Part shown: positions 33,877-42,593 of the stretch, one piece after another
Position numbering within the stretch: position 1 is the stretch's first letter
Layout: each line of letters starts with the position of its first letter
Virus record (IMG/VR): IMGVR_UViG_3300021964_000021
Location: 1 to 64,000 of that record
Strand: one strand, 5' to 3'
DNA length: 64,000 bases
Origin: a virus
The notes under the pieces: generated by a model
Database searches by the model: none
Seen by the model: only the letters and a program-made list of their open reading frames with translations
Told to the model about the DNA's origin: nothing
Translations under genes and position numbers: made by a program

Positions 33877-35025
33877 ATGAGATCAAAAGCATTTTTTGTC
33901 AATGGTGGAGCTGGCAGAGTAATTTGCTCCATCCCTGCATTTGAAAAATATGCAGAGACCCACGACGATTTTGTTATCGTTTGTGAGGGAGGAACAGATT
34001 TTTTTAAAGGTCATCCAACTCTGGATGGTAAAGCATTCGATAATTGGCATAAGGGACTATTTGAACAGGAACTCAAGCACCGAGATATTGTTACTACTGA
34101 ACCATATCGTATTTGGGAATACTACAATCAGAAGTGTAGTCTTTCTCAAGCATATGATATTCAAATTAATGAACTTGATGGACCAAGGGAACTTCCTGCA
34201 CCAACAATTCAGTTGTCTAAGATGGAAGTCATCTCTGGATTCAACGCTGTAGAAGAAGTTAAGCAAGGAACAGGTAAAGATAAAGTTTTAATTGTTCAAC
34301 CTTTTGGTAGGTCTACTGAAGCAGTGGGTGAGGACTTTATTGCTGATCCATCTTCTCGTAGTTTCTCCCTTAATAATATTGTTAGTATTATTAATGAGTT
34401 GAAAAAAGATTATGCAGTTATCATTATGAGTGAGATTCAATTCCCACTTGAGGAAAATGAAGAGAAGTCAAAGTATAAAGTTGCTCGACCTCAGATTACT
34501 GAAATGCGGACCTGGGCAGGTCTTATTCATGCCGCTGACCACTTTTTAGGGTGTGACAGTATGGGACAGCATCTTGCTAGAGCATTTGATAAGACTGCAA
34601 CTGTAGTAACTGGTTCTACTTACCCAATTAATATTTCTTATCCTGACTGTAATAATTTTGATATTATTGATGTTGGTGAGGGTAGAAGAGTTTATTCTCC
34701 GATTCGTTTGACTATGGACGAAGCAGCGGATCGCTATAACGATCAAGCAATGGAACTGTCTAAGGATCAAGAGAAACAAGTGATTGCTTCTGTTCGTAAG
34801 AGACTGGGTAAATCAACTGCATATACGAACTACAAGACTAAAACTGAAAAACAACCTTTACCTTCTCCCCCTTTGAATTCTCCTTCCACTTATGGAGCAC
34901 CTTTAAACGCAACTAAACCACAAATTAAAAAACCAACAAAAGGATTTTTGGATGATGTAAAGACAGCAACTCAACAAACTAAAGTAGAAGATCAAGTTAA
35001 AGAAATCCTTAATAATTTAAAGTGA
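33877..35025 (+). CDS. Glycosyltransferase family 9-like protein (382 aa)
   Basis: FVNGGAGRVICSIPAFEKYA is the N-terminal donor-lobe loop of GT9 heptosyltransferases (GxxGDxlxxtPxxxxl type). AADHFLGCDSMGQHLARAF with TATVVTGSTYPIN corresponds to the C-terminal nucleotide-sugar site (CDSGxxHlAxAl...G.T.P). The last ~70 residues are a Pro/Lys-rich low-complexity tail ending in a helical KVEDQVKEILNNLK. It is followed after 7 nt by a carbamoyltransferase and lies near HldE/HldD-type genes, which make ADP-heptose, the usual GT9 donor. Acceptor unknown. Confidence 0.65.
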   Translation: MRSKAFFVNGGAGRVICSIPAFEKYAETHDDFVIVCEGGTDFFKGHPTLDGKAFDNWHKGLFEQELKHRDIVTTEPYRIWEYYNQKCSLSQAYDIQINELDGPRELPAPTIQLSKMEVISGFNAVEEVKQGTGKDKVLIVQPFGRSTEAVGEDFIADPSSRSFSLNNIVSIINELKKDYAVIIMSEIQFPLEENEEKSKYKVARPQITEMRTWAGLIHAADHFLGCDSMGQHLARAFDKTATVVTGSTYPINISYPDCNNFDIIDVGEGRRVYSPIRLTMDEAADRYNDQAMELSKDQEKQVIASVRKRLGKSTAYTNYKTKTEKQPLPSPPLNSPSTYGAPLNATKPQIKKPTKGFLDDVKTATQQTKVEDQVKEILNNLK

Positions 35026-35032
35026 GGTAGGA

Positions 35033-36829
35033 ATGGCACAATGGATTGCAGCAATCGCTAGAGGACATAACTCTGGTCTTTGCCTATTAAAAGATGGTGA
35101 GATGGTTCTCTCTATTGAAGAAGAGAGACTATCTAGGCACAAGTATGATGGAGGTCCTCTTGCATCTATGGTCAAGATTTTGGAATACACAGATAAACTT
35201 GACTATCTTGTTGTTGCTCATACTCAACCACTAGGTGAGAGCGGTCGAATTGACTTTACTGGTGATGATCTTTACACAGGTCTAGCTAGAAAGTTGGGAC
35301 TGATTGATAGAAAAGAAGATCTCTATAAGCACCCTCAAGTTATTGACCTGAGCAGGACTCATCATAAACTTCATGCTGCATGTGCTTTTTATCGATCTGG
35401 ATTTAAGTCTGCAGTATCTTTAGTTGTGGATGGTGCAGGAACTTTTATTCCGATGAATGTCGGTAGAGAAAATGATATGACATGGGAATTGGAATCCATG
35501 TTTACTTGTGAATATCCTGCAAATTTTAAGACTATCTACAAACACCAAGCAGGTAGAGGTCCATGGGGATCTGCAAGGATCGAAGAATTTACTAGTGAAG
35601 GTGAGAATGAAGAGGGAACTCATGAATTCATTCTTGATGAGAGTGCTGGTATTACAAAAGCATATGAAGCAGTAACTCAATATTGTGGATGGGCACCCAT
35701 TGAAGCTGGCAAAACTATGGGATTGTTCCCATATGGAAAACCTAATGACAAGATTCCAGAGATCTATTCCGATCATGGTGGAACTGCTGAATGGAAGACT
35801 TCTAATCGAGATGTAATTGTTCCAACGTATCCCAATGGTGCGGTTGTCAATGAGGGTAGATATACCTTCTTGAAGACTCCTCCAGAACCTGGTGACCTCA
35901 CTTTGCTTGAGAATCGTAGGGATATGGCATATGCCATTCAAGTTGAATCGCAACAGATGGTTTTGGATTTGATTCGTAAAGCAGTTGAGAAGAGTGGAAA
36001 CAAGAATGTTGTCCTCTCTGGTGGATATGGTTTAAATTGTGTTGCAAACTATTGGTATCTTGAACAACTTAAAGATGAGGGTATCAATCTTTTTGTAGAA
36101 CCAGTTAGCAACGACGCTGGAACTGCTATTGGTGCTGCACTTTTAGTTTATCATTCTGTAACTGGTGACATGGAAATTAGAGATAGAATTAAGGATCTTT
36201 ACTATGGTCCTGAGTATGATTATTCTTTAGATCAGATTGAAGAAGTTGCTACTCGCTGGGGTGCAACTGACATTAAAACTGGTGCTGATTATGAAGATGT
36301 TGTAAATCTTATCAAAGATAAGAATATTGTTGCAATGTATCAGGGTAGATCTGAGGCAGGACCTCGTGCCCTTGGTAATCGCTCTATTCTTTATGATCCT
36401 CGTGATCCTAATGGTAAAGATCATGTTAATGAAGTGAAGCGTCGTGAATACTTCCGTCCTTTTGCTGGATCTATTCTAAAAGAACACGTTCATGAGTGGT
36501 TTGATCTTCGTGGTATGGATGATACCCCATTCATGATGTATGCTGTCAAGTGTCAAGAAGGAATTGAGGAAAAGATTCCTGCTATCATTCATGTTGATGG
36601 TACATGTAGAATTCAGACAGTTACTGAGGAAGTTAATCGACATTATTATGGATTGATTGAAGAGTTTCATAAGCAAACTGGTTGTCCTATTATCTTTAAT
36701 ACATCATTTAATCTTGGTGGAGAACCTCTTGTAGAGACTCTTGATGATGCTCTTCGCACTCTTGCTAATTCATCTATTGAGTATCTTTACCTTCCAGAAT
36801 ATGCAGTATTGATTGAAGTATCCAATTAA
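35033..36829 (+). CDS. NodU/CmcH-family carbamoyltransferase (598 aa)
   Basis: Full-length, two-domain enzyme with a GAGG ribosome site. The N-terminal Kae1-like domain has IARGHNSGLCLLKDG, SIEEERLSRHK, HHKLHAACAFYRSGF and LSGGYGLNCVANY; the C-terminal YrdC-like domain has GRSEAGPRALGNRSIL, RREYFRPFAGSIL, HVDGTCRIQTV and FNTSFNLGGEPLVET. Such enzymes transfer carbamoyl from carbamoyl phosphate through a carbamoyl-adenylate to sugars or antibiotics. One of three family members here. Its neighbours suggest a modified sugar as substrate, an inference. Confidence 0.92.
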   Translation: MAQWIAAIARGHNSGLCLLKDGEMVLSIEEERLSRHKYDGGPLASMVKILEYTDKLDYLVVAHTQPLGESGRIDFTGDDLYTGLARKLGLIDRKEDLYKHPQVIDLSRTHHKLHAACAFYRSGFKSAVSLVVDGAGTFIPMNVGRENDMTWELESMFTCEYPANFKTIYKHQAGRGPWGSARIEEFTSEGENEEGTHEFILDESAGITKAYEAVTQYCGWAPIEAGKTMGLFPYGKPNDKIPEIYSDHGGTAEWKTSNRDVIVPTYPNGAVVNEGRYTFLKTPPEPGDLTLLENRRDMAYAIQVESQQMVLDLIRKAVEKSGNKNVVLSGGYGLNCVANYWYLEQLKDEGINLFVEPVSNDAGTAIGAALLVYHSVTGDMEIRDRIKDLYYGPEYDYSLDQIEEVATRWGATDIKTGADYEDVVNLIKDKNIVAMYQGRSEAGPRALGNRSILYDPRDPNGKDHVNEVKRREYFRPFAGSILKEHVHEWFDLRGMDDTPFMMYAVKCQEGIEEKIPAIIHVDGTCRIQTVTEEVNRHYYGLIEEFHKQTGCPIIFNTSFNLGGEPLVETLDDALRTLANSSIEYLYLPEYAVLIEVSN

Positions 36830-36833
36830 AATT

Positions 36834-37364
36834 ATGACGAGAAAAGATTTATTTGCTATTCCTATATTTGAAGATAAAGTTGATCTCAGCAAGATTAGTA
36901 TAGAATGTGGTGAGTATAACTCTACTTGGGATAGTGAAATTAAAACAAGTCTTGGATCGAATATTGAAGTTGCTGACGAAACTTGGGAGCATTTGAACGA
37001 GGTAATCTCAAGGAATATTAATCAAATAAATTGTTCATATGAGAATGCTGGGATTAGATCTATATGGAGGAATATCTATACCAAAACAGACTATCAAGAT
37101 CCCCATATACATCCACATTCTCAGTGGAGTTTTATTATCTACGAGACTGTGCCTAGATCTAAAACAATGTTCTTCAATCCTTCTATGAAGGATATTCAAA
37201 ATCAGATTAGTGGTGGTGGAATACCTGACTTTATGCTTGATTATAAACCAGATTTGGAAGTTGGTTCTATCATAATCTTCCCATCATTCCTTATGCACAT
37301 GGTTGCTCATGGTAGTGAAGGGTCAACAATATCTGGAAATATTCATTTGGATTATCGACCGTGA
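36834..37364 (+). CDS. 2OG-Fe(II) oxygenase-like protein (176 aa)
   Basis: ATG at 36834 begins MTRKDLFAIPIFEDKVD, the standard opening of phage TIGR02466-like proteins. DPHIHPHSQWSFIIYE holds the His-x-His site; VGSIIIFPSFLMHMVAHG the distal His; and SISGNIHL-like TISGNIHLDY closes the fold. The expected Arg is replaced or displaced here. Ends in a GTGA overlap with the nucleotidyltransferase gene. Confidence 0.7.
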   Translation: MTRKDLFAIPIFEDKVDLSKISIECGEYNSTWDSEIKTSLGSNIEVADETWEHLNEVISRNINQINCSYENAGIRSIWRNIYTKTDYQDPHIHPHSQWSFIIYETVPRSKTMFFNPSMKDIQNQISGGGIPDFMLDYKPDLEVGSIIIFPSFLMHMVAHGSEGSTISGNIHLDYRP

Positions 37365-37771
37365 GAAAAGTTTTTGTAAATGGTACGTTTGATCTTCTAC
37401 ATAGAGGTCATTTAGAACTTTTAAATTTTGCAAAATCTCTAGGCGATAGAGTTCATGTAGGTATTGATACTGACAGAAGAGTTGCGGAAAAAAAAGGTCC
37501 TTCCAGACCAATATATAATCAGGAAGAACGAAAGTTCTTTTTAGAAAATTTAAAAGCAGTGGATAAGGTACATTATTTTGATTCTGATTTAGAATTAGAA
37601 GTGTTAATTAACTTTATCCAACCAGACGTAATGGTTGTTGGTTCTGATTGGAAGGGTAAGTCTGTCATTGGATCAATGTACGCTGCTGAGTTAGTATTTT
37701 TTAGTAGAATTGGTGACTATGCAACCACAAAAACAATTGAACGTATTATTGATAGGAGAGACTTGCGATGA
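37361..37771 (+). CDS. HldE nucleotidyltransferase-domain protein (RfaE2/TagD-like), GTG start
   Basis: 136 aa cytidylyltransferase fold: VNGTFDLLHRGHLELL carries the HxGH-type nucleotide site (HRGH), RPIYNQEERKFFL the second motif and VVGSDWKGKSVIG the third. In HldE this domain makes ADP-heptose from heptose-1-phosphate and ATP; TagD/CTP enzymes look similar, so nucleotide choice is not certain. GTG start overlaps the previous stop. The kinase domain follows as a separate overlapping gene, reverse of the order in fused HldE. Confidence 0.85.
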   Translation: MRKVFVNGTFDLLHRGHLELLNFAKSLGDRVHVGIDTDRRVAEKKGPSRPIYNQEERKFFLENLKAVDKVHYFDSDLELEVLINFIQPDVMVVGSDWKGKSVIGSMYAAELVFFSRIGDYATTKTIERIIDRRDLR

Positions 37772-38486
37772 TGAATATGTCTATGGAGACGTAGAACGTA
37801 TTAGTCCAGAAGCTCCTGTACCAGTTCTTAAATATGATAGAACTGAGACACATAAAGGTATGTCTGCTAATGTCAAGGCAAATCTAGAGTCTTTTGGTGT
37901 CTTTGTAAATCATATTACCAATAAGAAACCAATCATAAAGCGTAGGGTAGTTGATCGTGGTAGTAATCAACAACTGATACGTATTGATGAGGAGTCTGAT
38001 ATTGATCCCCTAAGAGTATCCGAAGTAAAATCTGCATTTATTCATATGCAGTATGATGCTGTGGTTATATCTGATTATGATAAGGGGTATTTAACTAAGA
38101 ACGACTTGGAAGTTTTTTGTCAGAACTTCTCAGGACCAGTCTTTATTGATACTAAAAAAACTGAGCTGTTCAGTTATCCAAATGTATTTTTTAAAATTAA
38201 TTTGAGAGAATATAATAATCTGACTGTTGCACCAAACCCAGAGAATCTTATTGTTACTATGGGTGAGCAAGGTGCTAAGTACATGGAGAATATTTATGCA
38301 CCAGAGCGCGTGAATGTATTTGATGTTGTTGGTGCAGGAGATACTTTTTTAGCGGCACTGGTATATGCATTCTTGACATATGGTGATATTGCAGCAGCAA
38401 TAAGTGTTGCAAATAAGGCATCTGCTATTGCAGTTCAACACTATGGGTGTTATACTTTAAAGGAAGAAGATGTAGCAGGACTATGA
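37719..38486 (+). CDS. HldE kinase-domain protein (PfkB family, RfaE1-like)
   Basis: 255 aa. GDVERISPEAPVPVLKYD is the RfaE1 substrate-lid signature; VVGAGDTFLAAL is the PfkB catalytic GAGD motif; VISDYDKGYLT is also typical. It phosphorylates heptose-7-phosphate at C1 in the ADP-heptose route. It is shorter than bacterial RfaE1 (about 315 aa) and the GGAAN motif reads KGMSAN. ATG at 37719 lies 53 nt inside the upstream gene; this long overlap is supported because the first strand LNVLLIGET and the following GDVERIS would be lost with later starts. Confidence 0.85.
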   Translation: MQPQKQLNVLLIGETCDDEYVYGDVERISPEAPVPVLKYDRTETHKGMSANVKANLESFGVFVNHITNKKPIIKRRVVDRGSNQQLIRIDEESDIDPLRVSEVKSAFIHMQYDAVVISDYDKGYLTKNDLEVFCQNFSGPVFIDTKKTELFSYPNVFFKINLREYNNLTVAPNPENLIVTMGEQGAKYMENIYAPERVNVFDVVGAGDTFLAALVYAFLTYGDIAAAISVANKASAIAVQHYGCYTLKEEDVAGL

Positions 38487-38836
38487 GAGCACTACTACCT
38501 GGAATGAAGACATATTGCATTGATATTGATGGTGTTATTGCCGAGAAGAATGGCACTTGTAAGACATGTAAGTATGAAGCAAGCACTCCCATGAGGGAGA
38601 ACATTGAGAAGATTAATAAGTTGTATGATGAAGGTCACTACATTAAGTACTTCACTGCTAGAGGTATGGGAACCTATCATGATGATGCAACTCAAGCTGA
38701 TGCTCGTTGGAGGCAGTTAACGGAACTTCAACTGAGGATTTGGAATTGTAAGTATCATGAACTCATTATGGGTAAACCCTCAGCGGACTACTACATAGAT
38801 GATAAGGCGGTAAATTCTAATGACTTCTTCAATTAA
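38483..38836 (+). CDS. HAD-superfamily phosphatase-like protein (117 aa)
   Basis: Begins in an ATGA overlap with the kinase gene. Motif I is YCIDIDGVIAEKNG (Asp-x-Asp), motif II FTARGMGT, motif III/IV GKPSADYYIDDKA. This is a minimal cap-less HAD fold, shorter than GmhB (about 190 aa), but in this operon it could supply the heptose-bisphosphate phosphatase step. Capsule-type HAD phosphatases of marine cyanobacteria are the alternative. A CKTCKY pair may add a metal site. Confidence 0.75.
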   Translation: MRALLPGMKTYCIDIDGVIAEKNGTCKTCKYEASTPMRENIEKINKLYDEGHYIKYFTARGMGTYHDDATQADARWRQLTELQLRIWNCKYHELIMGKPSADYYIDDKAVNSNDFFN

Positions 38837-39173
38837 ATATGTTCCCAAAGGTTGGGGATATGAGAAGTGGATCGTTAATAATGAAATGTATTGTGGTAAG
38901 CTTTTATTCTTTGAGAAGGGTAAGAGATGCTCATGGCACTATCACAAATTAAAAGATGAGACCTTCTATTTGCAGAGTGGTCTCATGTCTTTATATTATG
39001 GGTATGAAAATGATTTATCGACAGCGGAGATGATTGTTCTTACACCTGGAGAAAAATTTCATATTCCTGTTGGGATGAGACATCAGATGGTTGCTTTGAA
39101 TGATACTGAACTGTTTGAGTTCTCAACCCAACACTTTGATTCTGATAGTTATCGAGTCATTCGTGGTGATTGA
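38820..39173 (+). CDS. Cupin, sugar-isomerase-like (117 aa)
   Basis: Single cupin barrel: KGWGYEKWIVNNEMYCGKLL opens it, CSWHYHKLKDETFYLQSG carries the metal His-x-His...Glu set, and PVGMRHQMVALND the distal His. Similar to mannose-6-phosphate isomerase/lyxose isomerase-type cupins. It overlaps the HAD gene by 17 nt and the convergent HldD-like gene by 17 nt. Role in sugar interconversion is inferred from operon content. Confidence 0.75.
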   Translation: MTSSIKYVPKGWGYEKWIVNNEMYCGKLLFFEKGKRCSWHYHKLKDETFYLQSGLMSLYYGYENDLSTAEMIVLTPGEKFHIPVGMRHQMVALNDTELFEFSTQHFDSDSYRVIRGD

Positions 39174-39963
39174 TATATTCTTCTACTGTTGTAAAATTAT
39201 AATTACCAATCCACTTCATATCGGCACAAGTATAGGTTTGGTATTTACCCTTTAAATGATTTGGAAATGGGATGGTATTAATTTTACCACCCTCTTTTTT
39301 TGCAACTAATTCTGCTACATGTTGAAATGACACTGGTGAACCAGTGCCAATGTCGTAGATACCACTACCAGCATTATTGTTGAGAACAATATTCACAACA
39401 TCATTAACCCATACAAAATCTCTAAGGAACTTATCAGATCCTTTAAACAGATTGAGCTCACCAGTTTCTTTAATTTCTTTGGTGAATTTACTTACGGGAC
39501 TTGCCTGATTACCTTTATGATCTTCTCCATCTCCATAGACATTGAAGTATCTAAACCCTTGGACAAGAGAGAACTTATCAATATTATCTAAGACAGTGTA
39601 ATCCACTTGCAACTTTGAGATTGCATATTGATTCAGTGGATTGTATGTCTTTGCTTTTTGATGGATGCTCTGATTCCCATACACTGATGCAGATGATGCA
39701 TACTTAATTGGAATTTGATATTCTATTGCTTTATTAAGCAGGGCACACGAGAATGCTACGTTGTAGTGCCACAACCTCTGCAAATCTTTCTCTGTAGTTG
39801 ATGATATTGCACCTTGATGTAAGATGAGACTTACTTTATTCCACTCATCAAAGTCGGTAAAAAGTCTCCAAGCATCTTCTTGGTCCACAAGGATTACTTC
39901 ATCATCAAGTTTATCTGCAAAGCATTTGCCGATAAATCCTTTGGCACCAGTTAGAATTATCAT
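39157..39963 (-). CDS. ADP-L-glycero-D-manno-heptose 6-epimerase-like protein (HldD/RfaD)
   Basis: 268 aa short-chain dehydrogenase/epimerase. N-terminal ILTGAKGFIGKCFADKL is the NAD-binding loop; YASSASVYG and YAISKLQVD give the Ser and the Tyr-x3-Lys catalytic pair; QGFRYFNVYGDGEDHKG and LRDFVWVNDVV are characteristic of RfaD. It inverts C6 of ADP-heptose. It is alone on the minus strand, convergent with the cupin gene, while the other heptose genes are on the plus strand, so it is regulated separately. No promoter recognised. Confidence 0.88.
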   Translation of the reverse strand: MIILTGAKGFIGKCFADKLDDEVILVDQEDAWRLFTDFDEWNKVSLILHQGAISSTTEKDLQRLWHYNVAFSCALLNKAIEYQIPIKYASSASVYGNQSIHQKAKTYNPLNQYAISKLQVDYTVLDNIDKFSLVQGFRYFNVYGDGEDHKGNQASPVSKFTKEIKETGELNLFKGSDKFLRDFVWVNDVVNIVLNNNAGSGIYDIGTGSPVSFQHVAELVAKKEGGKINTIPFPNHLKGKYQTYTCADMKWIGNYNFTTVEEYINHHE

Positions 39964-40027
39964 ATCTTTTTGTCCAATATTATATCAAATAAATAATATT
40001 ACTGCAACAATTTTCAGGATATATCCG

Positions 40028-41614
40028 ATGGCTTTTGGATCTCTAGCAACTATCAAGCCAACTGCACTGAATACGAACGAGGTTCTTTATACCGCACCCG
40101 CTGGTCAGTTGGTAGAAGGAAAGGTATATATCACTAATCGTAGTGCATCCGAAATTAAAATTCGAGTTGGTCTCTCTACAGGAAATATATCAGACTTTGA
40201 CACTACAAAAGGTTACCTAGTATTTAACAGAATAATTCCAAGAGGAGAATATTACGAAACTGATAGTATATTTTTTGGTGATGGTGAGAGTGTTGTTGTA
40301 CGTGCTAACCATACTGACGTAACATTTACACTGCTTGCTGCAGAGACTGAGAATAGAGAAGAGGGTGGATTCCTTGCTCAGGGAGTATCTGCATCTTCCA
40401 AGAGTAGCAGTCTACTCTTCATGGTTCCTACAGACTATAAGGAACTTAGGGGCAACCTTTATATTTGTAATAGGGGATCTTTTGATACCAAGGTAAGAGT
40501 TGGTCTTGGAACAACATCAACAGATTATCTTGAGTTCAACTATACTGTCCCTAGAGATACTACTCATGTTAGAACTGATTTAAGAGCTGCTGGTGGAGAT
40601 GTTCTTTATATTAGAAGTGATTCTGAAGATCAGAACCTAGTAAATTTTGTTCTCACTGGATACTATGAAAACTTCATTGCATTCTCTGGAGACATTGGTG
40701 TTGCAGGCACAATGCAATCTCAGAGTGCATATGTAAAATCTGCAGTATCTATTGGTATTACAAGTCCTGGGTCTAATGCACTTAAAGTAATTGGTAATAC
40801 TGAACTTGCAGGAGTTACTATTACTGATGACCTTGCAGTACAGGGTAACACTAATGTTGCTGGGGTTGCAACCTTTGTTGGTACTGTAACTTTCCAGGGA
40901 GGTACAATTAACACTGGTGTTGGTACTGAGAACGCAGTTGTCCTTGATGCTAACGTTAACTCTAACGTTACTCCAGGTACAACTAATACGTTTGACCTTG
41001 GACAAGACTCTAAGAAGTGGAGATATGTTTATTCTGGAGATACAATTAGAGGAAATCAAATTGATTTGAGTAATGGAACTAGTGGTATTGCAACTATTGG
41101 TAGAGTCGGTGCAGGTGGAACACAAACTCAGGTTATAATTGGTGCAGCAACAACTGCTATGCTGGCAAAGGGTAATATTGCAGCAAATGGTGATGTACTT
41201 GTCAAAGGTCAAATTGGAGTTGGCACAGTCACAACTCCTCAACTTAGAGGAAATGATACTACAGGTAACCTCGAAGTGTGGAACTCCTCTCTCAGTAGAT
41301 GGATTCCTATCCAAGGTGTAGAGACTACATATCTTAGTGCATCTAACAACACTAATATTGATCCATGGACAACTGTCTGGGCAGATACTAGTGGCGGTAC
41401 ATGGACTCTCACGTTACCCGTATCTCCACAACAGGGAGATAAAGTTAGAATTGTGGATGTCAGAGGCACATTTGACTCTAACAACTTGACAATTAATAGA
41501 AATGGTAATAATATTATGAGTGACGCTTCTGATTTAGTTGTCAGCACAGAAGGTGCATCCTTTGATTTAATATATTCTGACTCTACTAGGGGTTGGGTAA
41601 TCTTCAGCGTATAA
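40028..41614 (+). CDS. Fibre-like structural protein with tandem N-terminal beta domains (528 aa)
   Basis: ATG at 40028. Residues ~20-110 and ~125-225 are two copies of one beta domain (EGKVYITNRSASEIKIRVGL and RGNLYICNRGSFDTKVRVGL). A middle region repeats shaft-like LAGVTITDDLAVQGNTNV and GQDSKKWRYVYSGDTI (the latter recalls S74-associated fibre modules). The last ~95 residues (TTVWADTSGGTWTLTLPV ... GWVIFSV) match the ends of the proteins at 24681 and 25511. An isolated fibre gene inside the glycan-modification island. Confidence 0.75.
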   Translation: MAFGSLATIKPTALNTNEVLYTAPAGQLVEGKVYITNRSASEIKIRVGLSTGNISDFDTTKGYLVFNRIIPRGEYYETDSIFFGDGESVVVRANHTDVTFTLLAAETENREEGGFLAQGVSASSKSSSLLFMVPTDYKELRGNLYICNRGSFDTKVRVGLGTTSTDYLEFNYTVPRDTTHVRTDLRAAGGDVLYIRSDSEDQNLVNFVLTGYYENFIAFSGDIGVAGTMQSQSAYVKSAVSIGITSPGSNALKVIGNTELAGVTITDDLAVQGNTNVAGVATFVGTVTFQGGTINTGVGTENAVVLDANVNSNVTPGTTNTFDLGQDSKKWRYVYSGDTIRGNQIDLSNGTSGIATIGRVGAGGTQTQVIIGAATTAMLAKGNIAANGDVLVKGQIGVGTVTTPQLRGNDTTGNLEVWNSSLSRWIPIQGVETTYLSASNNTNIDPWTTVWADTSGGTWTLTLPVSPQQGDKVRIVDVRGTFDSNNLTINRNGNNIMSDASDLVVSTEGASFDLIYSDSTRGWVIFSV

Positions 41615-41621
41615 TAAAATT

Positions 41622-41924
41622 ATGGTTTACAAATACGATCCTCACATTTTGCATAAAAAAGAAGATGTTGAACAGACAGAAGAAATTATTATCTTCTCAA
41701 AAGATGATTGTCCTTACTGTCTCTATATTACTAGAATCCTAAATCAAATTGGATTGACTTACACTGAATTTAAACTTGGAAAAGATTTTACCAAGGCAGA
41801 ACATTATGAAAAATTTGGAATGAATGCAACCTTCCCTAAGGTTGAGATTGACGATGAAGTTATTGGAGGTTCTAGGGATACTGTTGAGTGGTTAAAGAAG
41901 GCTCGTTACGTTCCTGGTAATTGA
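41622..41924 (+). CDS. Glutaredoxin
   Basis: 100 aa with IIIFSKDDCPYCLYI: the redox motif CPYC is Cys30-Cys33. TFPKVEIDDEVIGGSRDTVEW supplies the cis-Pro and glutathione-site residues of class I glutaredoxins. It reduces disulfides, for example for ribonucleotide reductase. Its end overlaps the convergent bilin reductase gene by 19 nt. Confidence 0.92.
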   Translation: MVYKYDPHILHKKEDVEQTEEIIIFSKDDCPYCLYITRILNQIGLTYTEFKLGKDFTKAEHYEKFGMNATFPKVEIDDEVIGGSRDTVEWLKKARYVPGN

Positions 41925-42568
41925 GCGAGATCAAATAAAAAACCATTAATATACTTCCTAGCAAATTGCTTTGTATAGTATGATTTTATGATACCATATG
42001 CTGGATCAGTGTATGATAAATGATGGTCATAACCTTTTTGAAAGATGTGAGCAGGAGACTGTTCACATCTTTTTGTGCATTCTTGATATCTTCTAAGGTA
42101 TAGATCTAATTTATCAATATACTCGTCATAAAAATCTTGACGATCAGTCTTGATCCAAAGTTTTTTGGAGAAGTATGTGTCTAGATCATAGATCTTTGAT
42201 TTATTTTTTATTCTATCTTCTTGATCTCCAAGATACGTTTGAATATATTTGTCTGAATATTCTTTACTTCCTTCTAGTGGATGGAAGTCAATGGTTCCAA
42301 AATATTTTACATTACCACACTTAACATATTCTGTTCCAAAGACTGGGGCATTGTATTGAAAGTCTGGATATATAACAAGAGACTCTGCAATAAACTTACC
42401 ACGGATATGTAACTCACAAATTCTTATTCTGCGGAGGTTTTCTGTTCTCCATACATAAGATTTTATACACGAGTTCTTATCTTCTATAACAGGACTCAAC
42501 CAATTTGGAAGAGCAACTGGAGTCAGGTTCTGATATAATTCAAATAGTTTATTCCTAACTTCCATCAC
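41906..42568 (-). CDS. Ferredoxin-dependent bilin reductase (PebS/PcyA family)
   Basis: 220 aa, HY2 fold. NAPVFGTEYVKCG and YFGTIDFHPLEG match the central sheet with the catalytic Asp (IDFHPL); the C-terminal SYTDPAYGIIKSYY and YINGFLFDL match the second Asp (xDPxxG) and the family's closing helix. These enzymes use ferredoxin to reduce biliverdin to phycobilins. Phage PebS and related enzymes are known; PebA, PebB, PcyA and PcyX are alternatives I cannot separate. Two ATG codons lie together at the start. No heme oxygenase gene is in the window. It lies on the minus strand between two plus-strand genes. Confidence 0.85.
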   Translation of the reverse strand: MMEVRNKLFELYQNLTPVALPNWLSPVIEDKNSCIKSYVWRTENLRRIRICELHIRGKFIAESLVIYPDFQYNAPVFGTEYVKCGNVKYFGTIDFHPLEGSKEYSDKYIQTYLGDQEDRIKNKSKIYDLDTYFSKKLWIKTDRQDFYDEYIDKLDLYLRRYQECTKRCEQSPAHIFQKGYDHHLSYTDPAYGIIKSYYTKQFARKYINGFLFDLAQLPGT

Positions 42569-42593
42569 AAAGGTTCAATAATAGATATTTATT

